From: CAZGZD01 sp964401915
GTDB lineage: Bacteria > Patescibacteriota > Microgenomatia > UBA1406 > GWC2-37-13
Assembly: GCA_964401915.1 (NCBI GenBank)
Contig: CAYOAI010000018.1
Location: 1-18,972 of the forward strand
DNA: 18,972 bases
Reading direction: 5' to 3'
Numbering within the stretch: position 1 is the stretch's first letter; each line of letters starts with the position of its first letter. The notes under the pieces were generated by a model, which worked only from the letters and a program-made list of their open reading frames with translations, was not told the DNA's origin and searched no databases. This document shows, one piece after another, positions 7,067-14,080 of this stretch. A program made the translations under genes and the position numbers.

Positions 7067-7640
7067 CGGAACATTCTTTAACTCCAAACACCCGACCCCA
7101 GTGAATGACGCCCTCATCTGTTGACACAAGCTCTGCCTCAAGCTCTCGGGCAAGGACAATGAGATCAAGGTCTGCGAGTGAATCCAAGAAGCCAACGCGC
7201 GTCGCAGTTCGGTAACGATCTCGCAAGGTCTTCACAACTGGTCCAACAGCTATCTCAAAGTCTTTACCCGATTGAGTCGCGGGACTTAACTGCGCCGCTT
7301 TTTTGATCTCTTCCTCGGCAATAGTAAGGCCTCGATACGAGCGAGTACGAATATCTGATATTAATTGATAGAAGATAGAGGCTGGAAAATCTATTTTTGC
7401 TATATCTGGCGATTTTATAGTCACACACGACAAGAAGCCTAATAGGTAATTGGGGACTGGTTCGTCAAAAAAGCTTGTAAGCTCATCTACGATACGAGGC
7501 GGCATATACACCTCAACTTCGCCCTTGAGCTTATTCAGACCCTCCACAGCATGCTCAAGCACCTCTTGGGTCTTGCCGCCAATACCAAGTCCTGGCTCCA
7601 TGTTAAAAAATAGATTAGTGTCAAAAACAAACCTTCTCAT
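7035..7640 (-). CDS. PIN-domain protein, RNA ligase partner (RLP)-like
   Basis: A 201-residue PIN-fold protein. The acidic metal-site residues expected of PIN nucleases are visible: FDTN near the N-terminus (D8), IVDEL in the middle, and SLADLDLIVLARELEAELVS followed by TDEG near the C-terminus. The overall pattern matches 'RNA ligase partner' proteins, known mainly from archaea and Aquifex and found in CPR genomes, where they sit beside an ATP-dependent RNA ligase. No RNA ligase gene is visible here, so the partner must lie elsewhere or be absent. The start codon overlaps the stop of the upstream surface-protein gene as ATGA (7637-7640), so the two are translationally coupled. A generic PIN RNase, or a toxin with no neighbouring antitoxin, is the alternative. 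The 3' end overlaps the 6350 gene by 32 bases. Confidence 0.82.
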   Translation of the reverse strand: MRRFVFDTNLFFNMEPGLGIGGKTQEVLEHAVEGLNKLKGEVEVYMPPRIVDELTSFFDEPVPNYLLGFLSCVTIKSPDIAKIDFPASIFYQLISDIRTRSYRGLTIAEEEIKKAAQLSPATQSGKDFEIAVGPVVKTLRDRYRTATRVGFLDSLADLDLIVLARELEAELVSTDEGVIHWGRVFGVKECSAIAFGKLLAS

Positions 7641-9496
7641 AGAAAGTATTCTAGCAGATCTGTCATTTTCTGGAAGCTTGGCTTTTTCTGAGGACTTTGC
7701 TTTTTCTGGAAGCTTGGCTTATTTTGAGGAACCGGTTTTTTTTGAAGACTTGGCTTTTTACTGAAAACTTGGGCAATCTTCACGCTTATCTTATTCCACA
7801 ATCCCAACACCCAATCTGGATGGAAAAGGGAAAGTTCGGCATTTTTAAGTGTTTTAGTTTTTACAACCACGCTTGGGCTCCATGGTCCTGGACGACAACC
7901 ATTACCAGCACGCACCTTGAAATAATAAGTGGTATTGGGCCTTAGGCCTTTAATTGTATAAGTTACAGCACCCGGCGCCTTCCCTTGTGCATACTCTACG
8001 CCATACCCCTCAGCGTTTGCCTTGGCGCCATAAGCCACAAAGAGCTTATTAAAATTACCGGTTGGTAGCTTCATGTGTAAAGTAGCATCTGTGCCTTTGA
8101 TGTCAACTTGGAAAAGGTCTGGTGCTGTAAGTCCGCCCTCTGCGTCACAGTTTGGCTTGCTTGATTCACCAGACGAGGCAGATGATGATGAGTTTGAGCT
8201 ACTTGAACTCGTAGTCCCCACTGTATTTATTGTTGTACTTGAGGATTCTGTGGGGGCCGCATAGATAAAAAATGGACCACCTGCTGTCGTTATTGTGTCA
8301 ACAACAGTGTTGTTTGAAGTATCAATTACAGATACCGTGGTCCCATTAAGTCCGCCCAGTAAGTTTGGATTTGCAACGTAAAGTCTACTATCATCGGCAT
8401 TAAGCGTTAATCCCCAAGGACCTGTGCCAACAGCAACAGACGCTATCCGAGTGAGCGTATTGGTATTGATTACATCAACCACATTACCACCCACTAGAGA
8501 CGCATATAGCCTTGAACCATCTGTATTTAACACCATCTGCCCCAGCGATGTATTTACAGACTGGCTGATAGATCCTGTAGTGGCGCCAGTATTGGCATTT
8601 AGCGTTAATATCTCACCACCAGTCACGCTTACATAAAAAACACTTCCATCAGGACTAAACGCCGTTACATCAGGTTGACCCGTGACTGAATATGTGTGGA
8701 TTACCGTATCGGATGTGGTGTCAATCACCTTTATTTGCTGATCTCTACTCATAGCCTCCCAGATTTCATTAGAATTGGGTCTATAGATAGTCCCGTGGGG
8801 GACACTTACCCCAGGAGTCCCAAGATTAATGCCGCTACCAATTTCGGCATTTGTTGTGGTGTTGTATACGTGTAGCACTGCGTTGGTATTATCTACCACA
8901 TAAGCTTTTGAATTGTCCGCATTAAATGCCATAGAGGCGGCTCTTGGAGTTGTGCCTGCCATAGTAAAGGTGGAGACCGTCTCAGCTCCGAAGTCTATAA
9001 CCCAAACCAAGGCGCTATTTAAATATGGGGATGTGCCATAAGCCTTAGTAAAAGTGCTGTCTGGGTGCCATACCAAAAATGGCAAGCCGCTACTTATTGT
9101 TGAAAATGAACCAAATTGAGCGCCTGTCACAGAATTGATCTTAGCCATGTGTGCCGAGGAGATGTCGCCTGGGTTTGCAACGTTGGTATATATTGTTTGT
9201 GTACTCGCAGTTGCCACAATAGTCTTGTCTCCAGATGACTGTCCCGTGACATTAAGAGACCAATTGCCGCTTCCATCTGAGGTGGTTGATCCAGCACTTG
9301 TGCCATTTATAGTGATGGCAATGGCTCTGTCTGCTGTTGCCGTGCCTGTTATTGTAAATGATGAGCTTGTGACCGTCGCTCCATTTGCTGGAGATGTGAT
9401 TGATATCGTAGTTGCTGCGTTTGCCTTTTGGGGAATAAACAGAACGGGAAAAAATAGAAGCAAGATAAGGGTTATTGTTGTGAGTTTTTTAAACAT
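7637..9496 (-). CDS. large secreted Ig-like / YVTN beta-propeller / FN3 surface protein
   Basis: Secreted protein of 619 residues from the ATG at 9496; a TTG at 9511 would add five residues. Order: signal peptide (1-27, MFKKLTTITLILLLFFPVLF then QKANA); a bacterial Ig-like domain containing SPANGATVTSSSFTITGTA; a seven-bladed-type YVTN propeller of about 320 residues, with repeats such as DSRLYVANPN, VSVIDTSNNTVVDTI and SKAYVVDNTNAVLHVYNTT; a Ser-rich hinge; a fibronectin type III domain containing YTIKGLRPNTTYYFKVRAGN; and a basic tail made of five KPSxQK-type hexapeptides. YVTN propellers often mediate surface binding. No membrane helix or sorting motif closes the protein, so it may be released or held by the basic tail. 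It is co-transcribed with the PIN gene through a 4-base ATGA overlap. A distal TATAAT on the minus strand at 9540-9535 is a possible promoter without a good -35. Confidence 0.88.
   Translation of the reverse strand: MFKKLTTITLILLLFFPVLFIPQKANAATTISITSPANGATVTSSSFTITGTATADRAIAITINGTSAGSTTSDGSGNWSLNVTGQSSGDKTIVATASTQTIYTNVANPGDISSAHMAKINSVTGAQFGSFSTISSGLPFLVWHPDSTFTKAYGTSPYLNSALVWVIDFGAETVSTFTMAGTTPRAASMAFNADNSKAYVVDNTNAVLHVYNTTTNAEIGSGINLGTPGVSVPHGTIYRPNSNEIWEAMSRDQQIKVIDTTSDTVIHTYSVTGQPDVTAFSPDGSVFYVSVTGGEILTLNANTGATTGSISQSVNTSLGQMVLNTDGSRLYASLVGGNVVDVINTNTLTRIASVAVGTGPWGLTLNADDSRLYVANPNLLGGLNGTTVSVIDTSNNTVVDTITTAGGPFFIYAAPTESSSTTINTVGTTSSSSSNSSSSASSGESSKPNCDAEGGLTAPDLFQVDIKGTDATLHMKLPTGNFNKLFVAYGAKANAEGYGVEYAQGKAPGAVTYTIKGLRPNTTYYFKVRAGNGCRPGPWSPSVVVKTKTLKNAELSLFHPDWVLGLWNKISVKIAQVFSKKPSLQKKPVPQNKPSFQKKQSPQKKPSFQKMTDLLEYFL
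7667..7756 (-). repeat. five imperfect 18-bp tandem repeats encoding a K/P/Q hexapeptide tail
   Basis: The 3' end of the surface-protein gene contains five back-to-back 18-base units, recognisable on the plus strand by the recurring TTTTTCTGGAAGCTTGGC-like motif. They encode KPSLQK, KPVPQN, KPSFQK, KQSPQK and KPSFQK, followed by nine closing residues. The units are alike in DNA as well as in protein, which points to recent slippage expansion. The same slippage creates a spurious plus-strand open frame. Confidence 0.75.
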
Positions 9497-9670
9497 AAAC
9501 AGATAGGGCAAATTAGTCAGTCGATAAACTAACTATTATAAATATACAACAACACAGCCATTCACTTCAATAGGAGCTTATGATTCGCTAACCACAAACA
9601 GACAAACTTTTTAAATTAAGCCTATTTGGGCTTATGTTGAATTCGGTATAGTAGAGGATTAAAATCGGTG

Positions 9671-9699
9671 TTGACAGTCGACTCGTGTCTGTGTACTAT
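9671..9699 (+). promoter_or_regulatory. dnaA promoter
   Basis: A perfect -35 TTGACA (9671-9676), a 17-base spacer and a -10 TACTAT (9694-9699). Initiation would fall at about 9706, inside the inverted DnaA-box pair at 9701-9719. This is the arrangement expected for repression of dnaA by its own product. The rest of the 242-base spacer back to 9497 is AT-rich and includes a hairpin TAAGCC (9617-9622) / GGCTTA (9629-9634) without a T-run. Confidence 0.75.
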
Positions 9700-9700
9700 T

Positions 9701-9719
9701 TGTGGACAAGTTATCCACA
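9701..9719 (+). promoter_or_regulatory. inverted pair of DnaA boxes in the dnaA leader
   Basis: TTATCCACA at 9711-9719 is a perfect consensus DnaA box. TGTGGACAA at 9701-9709 is, on the opposite strand, TTGTCCACA, one base from consensus. Together they form a head-to-head pair with a single base between them. The pair covers the predicted transcription start, so DnaA binding would block RNA polymerase. It may also take part in origin function. Confidence 0.75.
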
Positions 9720-9738
9720 CATACACATTAGTCGTCAT

Positions 9739-11216
9739 ATGTTGAACTCATTTTGGAAAAATTTCTTGGAATCTGAAGAAAAAAATAGAGACAGTAATCC
9801 GATTATTTTCCCAATTCTCAAAGACCTCACCCCAATCGAGCTCACAGAAGATTCACTAACACTTGCCTCAGACAATCAAGGAGTGAAGATTTTCTTGCAA
9901 AAAAAGGTTGGAGTTATAGAGAAAATGCTCGCATCTCACATTGGTCACAAACTCAAAGTCACACTTATCATTAAAGAGGCAAAAAAAACTAAAAAAGAAG
10001 CTCCGCTTCTTGGATTTCAACCTCAATCTGAGGATGTTTTTAAGAAAGCTGGGATCGCAGGTAAGTATAGTTTTGACAACTTCGCCGTCTCATCCTCAAA
10101 TCAGATAGCATACGCTGCCGCACAAGCTGTAGCAGGAGCACCAGGCACCAACTATAATCCGCTATTTTTGTGGGGAGGAGTTGGTGTGGGCAAGACCCAT
10201 CTCGCACAATCGGTTGCGAGGCATATCCTTGAGCATAATCTTGAGGCTAAGGTGTGTTTCTCCCCGGGCGATCAGTTCACGAACGAACTTATTGAGTCAA
10301 TCCGTGAGAAAACAAATCAAAGATTTAGAAAGAAGTATCGCAAGCTCGATCTTCTCATTATTGATGATGTTCAGTTTATAGCTGGAAAAAATACCGTACA
10401 GGAAGAATTTTTCCACACATTTAATGCTATAGCCACAGCCGGAGGACAGGTAATTCTCACATCCGACAGACCCCCTGCTGAGATCAAAAATCTTGAGGAT
10501 ANNNNNNNNNNNNNNNNNNNNNNNNNNNNNNNNNNNNNNNNNNNNNNNNNNNNNNNNNNNNNNNNNNNNNNNNNNNNNNNNNNNNNNNNNNNNNNNNNNN
10601 NCAGGTAATTCTCACATCCGACAGACCCCCTGCTGAGATCAAAAATCTTGAGGATAGACTGCGATCCCGCTTCTTGGGCGGCCTTACTGTCGATATTCAA
10701 GCCTCAGACTTTGAGCTGAGATCTGCAATACTCCTTATTAAGGCTGCTGAGAAGAATATAGGGATTGAGATCGAGGCTGCAAAGGTGATTGCTGAAAACA
10801 TCACTGATTCTCGAGCTCTTGAGGGCACTCTTCTTTCTTTGTATGCAAAGATTCTCGGAAAGCGGGAGTCGATCGACCTTGAGGTGGTGGACCAGTTTTT
10901 CAATGAGAAAACCGAAAACAATGTCCGTCGTGTGAGCCCGCAGGATATTATCAAGTCTGTTTGCTCCTACTACAATATCAAGCAATCCCACTTGAAAAGC
11001 TCAATTCGTACGGAGCGGATAGCACATCCCAGGCAGGTTGCTATGTTTCTACTTAGACAAGAGTTGAAGCTAAAGCTTGAGGAGGTGGCGTACCACTTAA
11101 AGCGAAAAGATCATACAACTGTGATGCATGCTGTGGAGAAGATAAGTCGACAACTCGCAAAAGACTCGTTTTTTAAGGCGGAGGTTGATGGAATAATCAA
11201 TTCCTTAAGTCTATAA
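9739..11216 (+). CDS. dnaA: chromosomal replication initiator DnaA (interrupted by scaffold gap)
   Basis: DnaA binds DnaA boxes and melts the origin. Seen: short domain I (LNSFWKNFLE...), a minimal linker, and the AAA+ domain with Walker A GGVGVGKTH (about residue 145), Walker B LLIIDDVQF (about 204) and sensor-I LTSDRPP. After the gap come LRSRFLGGLTVDI (arginine-finger region) and domain IV with RKDHTTVMHA, the DnaA-box recognition signature. The gap interrupts codon 255. Deleting the Ns and one copy of the flanking 55-bp duplication restores one frame, joining LEDR to LRSRF, and gives 440 residues, a normal length. The ATG at 9739 is preferred over the GTG at 9685, because the latter lies upstream of the -10 box. 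There is no Shine-Dalgarno. dnaN follows after 121 bases. Confidence 0.95.
10447..10656. repeat. exact 55-bp direct duplication flanking the gap (assembly overlap)
   Basis: Bases 10447-10501 and 10602-10656 are identical over 55 bases, separated only by Ns. This is what a de Bruijn assembler leaves when two contigs sharing a k-mer-length end overlap are scaffolded instead of merged. It is not a biological repeat. Confidence 0.9.
10502..10601. other. 100-N scaffold gap, probably of true length zero
   Basis: Exactly 100 Ns inside dnaA. Because the flanks overlap by 55 bases and collapse to an unbroken DnaA frame, the true sequence probably has no missing bases and is 155 bases shorter than shown. 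Confidence 0.9.
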
Positions 11217-11337
11217 ACATACTATACACACACTATCAACACTGCTTATTTTGTGGTTTGATTGGTCTTGAAAATCCGCACGTTGTCTTATACACTTATC
11301 CCCACGCTCTACTACTACTATTTAGTAATAACAAAAT
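11217..11337. other. probable replication origin (oriC) in the dnaA-dnaN spacer
   Basis: The 121-base spacer between dnaA and dnaN is the classical oriC position. It is AT-rich and contains two tandem near-consensus DnaA boxes, a short GC-richer step and CTA triplet repeats at its dnaN end, described as a separate entry. The first half (11217-11280) shows no clear additional box. Confidence 0.65.
11288..11320 (+). promoter_or_regulatory. DnaA-box / GC-step / DnaA-trio unwinding element
   Basis: In order: TTATACACT (11288-11296) and TTATCCCCA (11296-11304), each one mismatch from a DnaA box and sharing one base; CGCT (11305-11308); then four CTA triplets (11309-11320), whose complement reads 3'-GAT repeats. 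The order box, GC-rich step, GAT-type trios is the basal unwinding system described for Bacillus and many other bacteria, in which DnaA loads from the box along the trios to open the duplex. AT-rich sequence follows up to the dnaN ATG at 11338. Confidence 0.65.
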
Positions 11338-12435
11338 ATGAAAATCACACTTAAGAAAGAAAATTTGTATGAAACTCTACTACTCGCGTATAAATTCACA
11401 TCAACCAAATTCTCATCTTCACCAACCCTACAAAGTATATTTATCGAGATAAAAGATAAATATATACATTTTTATTCAACAAACCTAAATAGTTATTTTC
11501 ACACAAGGGAAAAGATAAAAGAAGATGGGGAAGTAAAGGTGGTATTTGATCCGAAGAAAATGATTGATTTCCTGAACCTTCTCCCAGTAGGTGAGATTGA
11601 ACTTGAGATTACCGATAAGGAAATTAATATTACGCAAGGAAAGACAAAGGGGAGCTTTCCACACACAGCAAGTGAGGACTTTCCTCGTCCACCAATAATA
11701 AAAGAGAAAACTCAAAAAATAGAGGCGGGGTACCTGACGAAAAATCTTCCCCTCGTGCTCTTTGCCACATCACAAGACGACGGTAGACCAGTACTTACTG
11801 GTGTGAATGTAGTGGTTGCAGATGAGAATCTTACACTTGTTGCGACAGATGGATTCCGACTGTCACTCCTTAAACTCAAACAAGAGATTAGTATGTCACC
11901 AGCCCTTATACCAGCCGAATTTTTGGCTGAGATTATACGCCAATCAAAAGATGAAAAACAGATTGAATTCGCCTACCTCGAAAGTGAAAAGATGGTATTT
12001 TTTAGAATTGGAGAAAATGAGTTTTATTCCCGCCTTATTGAGGGAGATTTTCCACCTTACGAGCGAGTTATTCCAGCAGACAAAAAAACATCAGCTATTG
12101 TAGATCGTGAAGAGCTTCTACGTGGAGTGAAGCTTATAGGTGTATTTGCCCGCGATGCATCCAACATAATCATATGTGAGTTTAAAAAGAGTGGACTTAC
12201 AATAGCCCCAAAAACAGATATTGTTAATCAAAATACAACAACAATTGATTGTGAGTTTGAAGGGGAAGAACAGCAAGTGGCTTTTAACCTCAAATTTTTA
12301 TCCGACTTTTTAAGTAGTGTATCAGCAAAGCAAGTGACGATAGAGGTGCTTCGCCCAGATGCACCCGTTGCGTTTAGATTATCTGGGAACAAGGACTTTC
12401 TTCACATTATTATGCCTGTCAGGATTCAAAAATAA
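11338..12435 (+). CDS. dnaN: DNA polymerase III beta sliding clamp
   Basis: Ring-shaped processivity factor for the replicative polymerase. The 365 residues match the usual length and give three consecutive clamp folds. Seen: N-terminal MKITLKKENLYETLLLAYKF; a middle domain with VLTGVNVVVADENLTLVATD (followed by GFRLSLLK), the most conserved clamp motif; IEGDFPPYERVIP; and C-terminal FLSDFLSSVSAKQVTIE leading to HIIMPVRIQ, the protein-binding pocket end. It follows dnaA across the putative origin, the standard bacterial order. No Shine-Dalgarno precedes the ATG; TACTAT at 11316-11321 could be a -10, in which case a promoter overlaps the unwinding element. It ends seven bases from the convergent rnhA gene. 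Confidence 0.96.
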   Translation: MKITLKKENLYETLLLAYKFTSTKFSSSPTLQSIFIEIKDKYIHFYSTNLNSYFHTREKIKEDGEVKVVFDPKKMIDFLNLLPVGEIELEITDKEINITQGKTKGSFPHTASEDFPRPPIIKEKTQKIEAGYLTKNLPLVLFATSQDDGRPVLTGVNVVVADENLTLVATDGFRLSLLKLKQEISMSPALIPAEFLAEIIRQSKDEKQIEFAYLESEKMVFFRIGENEFYSRLIEGDFPPYERVIPADKKTSAIVDREELLRGVKLIGVFARDASNIIICEFKKSGLTIAPKTDIVNQNTTTIDCEFEGEEQQVAFNLKFLSDFLSSVSAKQVTIEVLRPDAPVAFRLSGNKDFLHIIMPVRIQK

Positions 12436-12442
12436 ACCTGTA

Positions 12443-12859
12443 TTATCTACCAAGTGCTCGCTTTACCAAAGAATCAGCTCGTGTGTTTTGCTCGCGCGGA
12501 ATATGAGTGTAGCTGATAGGTACATTGAGACGCGGAATAAGTCTATATACCTCATCAAAAAGGTCTCTAATGTGAGGTTTTTTTACTTTATAGTGTCCTC
12601 TTATTTGTTGAATCATAAGTTGAGAGTCTGCATAAACAGCAATCTCACGAACAACAAGCTCTTTTTTACCAGCAAGCTCCAACACCTTTTCAAAAGCCCG
12701 AATAAGCGCGGTATACTCGGCTATATTATTTGTTGCGTGTCCAATAGTCTGTCCCTCCTCGTACAAGATTTCTTTTTTATCATTTTGAATAACAAATCCA
12801 TATGCAGAGGGCCCGGGATTACCAAACGAACCACCATCGGTATAAATTTCGACTTTCAT
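12443..12859 (-). CDS. rnhA: ribonuclease HI
   Basis: Cleaves the RNA strand of RNA-DNA hybrids (R-loops, primers). The 138-residue protein has the four carboxylates of RNase H type 1: D8 in YTDGGSFGNPGPSAYG, E48 in NNIAEYTAL, D78 in VYADSQL and D129 in NTRADSLV. It belongs to the short RVT_3-type branch of the family, without the extended basic handle of the E. coli enzyme, although KVKK at 91-94 may play that part. It shares direction with the recombinase-fold gene upstream, 54 bases away, and could be co-transcribed. A TAAACT six bases before the ATG could serve as its own leaderless-type -10; its -35 is poor. Confidence 0.93.
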   Translation of the reverse strand: MKVEIYTDGGSFGNPGPSAYGFVIQNDKKEILYEEGQTIGHATNNIAEYTALIRAFEKVLELAGKKELVVREIAVYADSQLMIQQIRGHYKVKKPHIRDLFDEVYRLIPRLNVPISYTHIPREQNTRADSLVKRALGR

Positions 12860-12913
12860 ATATGAAGTTTACTATTTGTCTTGGGTTTAAGCGAATAAAG
12901 TAGTTTTATTTGT

Positions 12914-13798
12914 TTAAAGCTCTTGAAGATCTTTGTTTTTTTTAGGAGATTCCTGGATAAGTCCCAGAAAACGTTCGGTTGAAGATAGTCTTTTGTGTCC
13001 AACAACTTTTGCGATCTGTTCAATTGAGTGGCCAGATCCAAGCTGGTGAAGTATGAAGGTGTTTCGGAAGTCGTTTACTGTCGCGTCATTAATCCCAACC
13101 TCTCGGAAGCAACGACTTATTATCTGTCTTATATTTCGAATAAGAAGAGCCTTACCCGTTCTGGTAATGAAAAGATTTATCTCAAGGTCCGAACCATCGC
13201 CCTGGTTTTTGACACCATCTCTGGCTTTAATATAGGTATCTATTGCTTTTTTTACTGCTGAGTTTAGCGGGACGTCTCTTTTTGGATTTTTGCCGTATGC
13301 TCGGACGTGTAGGCTCCCTTCTTTGATATCAGATAGTCGAATATTTGCGAGCTCACCAATCTTAATACCGGTTTGAAGAAGAATCTCAATCATCGCATAT
13401 GTTCGAGGATCTTCTTTTGCCACATCTCGAATTGCTCGATACTCAAGCTTGCTAAATGTACGGGGAGCAGTCTGGATATATTTGGGATGAGACACCTCAA
13501 GCGAGGGATTGTGATCTATAATCTCGTTTGATTTTAAAAATCTAAAGAATGTGCGAATTGAATTGAGTTTGCGTGAGGCAGACTTTTTTGTATAGTTGTC
13601 GGCAATAAGCTTGGCAATAAAAGCATCTATATCCTCTTTTTTGACCTCTCGAATGTCTGATTTTTCCCTTGACGATAAGAATCCAACAAATTGCTCAAGG
13701 TCCTTATGATAAGCAATTACAGTAAAATTAGACTTATTTTGCTTCTGTAGATTTTCAACAAATCGCTCAACCAATGATGGGAACAAATAGCTTTCCAT
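12914..13798 (-). CDS. tyrosine-recombinase-fold (Xer-like) protein with degenerate active site
   Basis: A 294-residue protein with the full two-domain layout of XerC/XerD: an N-terminal SAM-like core-binding domain (about 5-92, e.g. TVIAYHKDLEQFVGFL) and a C-terminal catalytic-fold domain (about 110-282). Aligned by eye to the family, three catalytic positions are changed: K146 where TGLR has Arg (TGIKIGEL), N242 where HxxR has His (NDFR), and F277 in place of the nucleophilic Tyr, exactly nine residues after H268 (GHKRLSSTERF). R245, H268 and the beta-hairpin lysine (GKNPKRDVPL) remain, and no later tyrosine can substitute. Without the nucleophile it cannot cleave DNA alone; it may bind DNA or partner an active recombinase. 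The frame is long and intact, which argues against simple decay. It lies upstream of rnhA in the same direction. Confidence 0.87.
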   Translation of the reverse strand: MESYLFPSLVERFVENLQKQNKSNFTVIAYHKDLEQFVGFLSSREKSDIREVKKEDIDAFIAKLIADNYTKKSASRKLNSIRTFFRFLKSNEIIDHNPSLEVSHPKYIQTAPRTFSKLEYRAIRDVAKEDPRTYAMIEILLQTGIKIGELANIRLSDIKEGSLHVRAYGKNPKRDVPLNSAVKKAIDTYIKARDGVKNQGDGSDLEINLFITRTGKALLIRNIRQIISRCFREVGINDATVNDFRNTFILHQLGSGHSIEQIAKVVGHKRLSSTERFLGLIQESPKKNKDLQEL

Positions 13799-13808
13799 AA
13801 TACCCTAT

Positions 13809-13837
13809 AATATATCACACGAGATTAAAATTAGCAA
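13809..13837 (-). promoter_or_regulatory. promoter of the Xer-like gene, short leader
   Basis: On the minus strand: TTGCTA (13837-13832), a 17-base spacer and TATATT (13814-13809), ten bases before the ATG at 13798, for a predicted leader of about four bases. An overlapping TATTAT (13812-13807) is an alternative -10. There is no Shine-Dalgarno. The rest of the spacer up to 14010 is AT-rich and shows nothing else convincing. Confidence 0.5.
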
Positions 13838-14010
13838 CTCTATTATCGTATTTTAAAAAAAATAATGGGTTGCTTCTCGGATCTGAGATTAGTATACCAC
13901 AGAGTATATGAAAGCAAGCGAGCTTTTGAATGGATAGATAATTCTTGGTTTTTTTAAATAATTATAAGCTTCAAGTAAGTTTGAATATTGCTCATATAGT
14001 ACGAATTTAA

Positions 14011-14039
14011 TTGTTTTTTTATTGTTGGTATGATATAGT
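14011..14039 (+). promoter_or_regulatory. rpsA promoter
   Basis: TTGTTT (14011-14016), a 17-base spacer and TATAGT (14034-14039). Initiation at about 14046 gives a leader of about 35 bases with a strong Shine-Dalgarno (TAAGGAGGA, 14062-14070) ten bases before the ATG. A small hairpin GTAGG (14042-14046) / CCTAC (14050-14054) lies at the very 5' end of the predicted RNA. Confidence 0.65.
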
Positions 14040-14080
14040 AAGTAGGTTGCCTACGTGGGCATAAGGAGGAAATACTATAG

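Noticed and set aside
7035..7640. PIN protein as a VapC-type toxin
   Set aside because: It is longer than VapC toxins (about 130 residues), there is no small antitoxin gene next to it, and its C-terminal pattern fits the RNA-ligase-partner family better.
7450..7764. 104-codon plus-strand frame with FSGSLAFSED-like repeats
   Set aside because: It is the antisense reading of the PIN gene start and the 18-bp repeat tail of the surface protein; the periodicity comes entirely from those repeats.
9135..9506. 123-codon plus-strand frame antisense to the surface-protein N-terminus
   Set aside because: Its hydrophobic look comes from reading the Ala/Thr/Val-rich codons of the Ig-like domain backwards, and the opposite strand has a complete gene.
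10371..10700. Minus-strand frame spanning the gap, and the idea of a true repeat within dnaA
   Set aside because: The frame exists only because the Ns and the duplicated 55 bases are read through, and the duplication is an assembly overlap.
12359..12865. 168-codon plus-strand frame covering the rnhA region
   Set aside because: It is the antisense shadow of rnhA, which has all four catalytic residues on the minus strand.
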